Of a stretch of DNA of 5,269 bases, positions 5,229 to 5,269 are shown piece by piece; positions within the stretch are counted from its first letter, which is position 1, and each line of letters starts with the position of its first letter. This DNA is from Phycisphaerales bacterium. GTDB lineage: Bacteria > Planctomycetota > Phycisphaerae > Tepidisphaerales > Tepidisphaeraceae. The DNA is taken from assembly GCA_003153655.1 (NCBI GenBank), contig PMAK01000126.1, forward strand, positions 15,842 through 21,110, written 5' to 3'. Below the pieces are notes generated by a model. The model saw only the letters and a program-made list of their open reading frames with translations. It was not told the DNA's origin and ran no database searches. The translations under genes and the position numbers were made by a program.

Positions 5229-5269
5229 ATGCCGTTTTCGGCGGCGCATTATACGGATTCCACTTGAAT

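Noticed and set aside
5231..5242. GCCG-TTTT-CGGC hairpin after the prepilin fragment
   Set aside because: A 4-bp stem without a following T-run is too weak to call a terminator.
4572..5249. Long - strand open frame opposite the transposase end and the prepilin fragment
   Set aside because: Arg/His/Pro-rich composition is typical of an antisense shadow, and the + strand carries the recognisable motif.
5229..5267. Twelve-residue reading frame starting directly after the prepilin stop
   Set aside because: Too short and without a recognisable ribosome binding site or similarity.
1..5269. CRISPR array, tRNA or rRNA genes
   Set aside because: No regularly spaced repeats and no tRNA-like T-arm/acceptor pattern or rRNA signature were seen on reading the window.

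Overview
The window looks like an accessory stretch from a member of the Planctomycetota or a close relative. The best clue is the 3' fragment near the right edge, which carries the prepilin-associated H-X9-DG motif typical of the large prepilin-like families of Planctomycetota, Verrucomicrobiota and Lentisphaerota. This assignment is inference: no rRNA, tRNA or housekeeping marker is present.

Region 1 (1-1738, + strand) is a compact stress-type cassette. It begins with the last codons of a truncated gene. Then come a YflT/GS17M-like general stress membrane protein (164-706), a stand-alone CheY-like receiver protein (858-1316) and a small three-segment membrane protein (1304-1591) whose start overlaps the receiver's end by 13 nt. 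A strong intrinsic terminator follows at 1710-1738. The receiver and the small membrane protein are almost certainly translationally coupled.

Region 2 (about 1790-2200, + strand) is gene debris. It has a tandem 11-bp repeat, then the first ~32 codons of a DUF2294-type gene, running directly into a GNAT-acetyltransferase-like remnant that has a frameshift and an in-frame stop.

Region 3 (2250-2840, - strand) is an intact Nudix hydrolase of the ADP-ribose pyrophosphatase type, convergent with the debris.

Region 4 (2999-4698) is a complete IS4-family, IS50/Tn5-like insertion sequence. It has 19-bp terminal inverted repeats with one mismatch, a perfect 9-bp target duplication (GTTGACGGA), and one 475-aa transposase with D89, D211, E347 and the full YREK signature. 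It looks structurally intact and recently inserted.

Region 5 (4695-5228, + strand) is the C-terminal part of an H-X9-DG prepilin-like protein. The IS sits exactly at its 5' edge, but the target site itself carries a stop codon in this frame, so the gene was probably already a fragment before the IS arrived.

The regulatory cassette and the Nudix enzyme could both belong to a stress response, but nothing in the sequence links them directly. The right-hand two thirds reads as a hot spot for insertion and gene decay.
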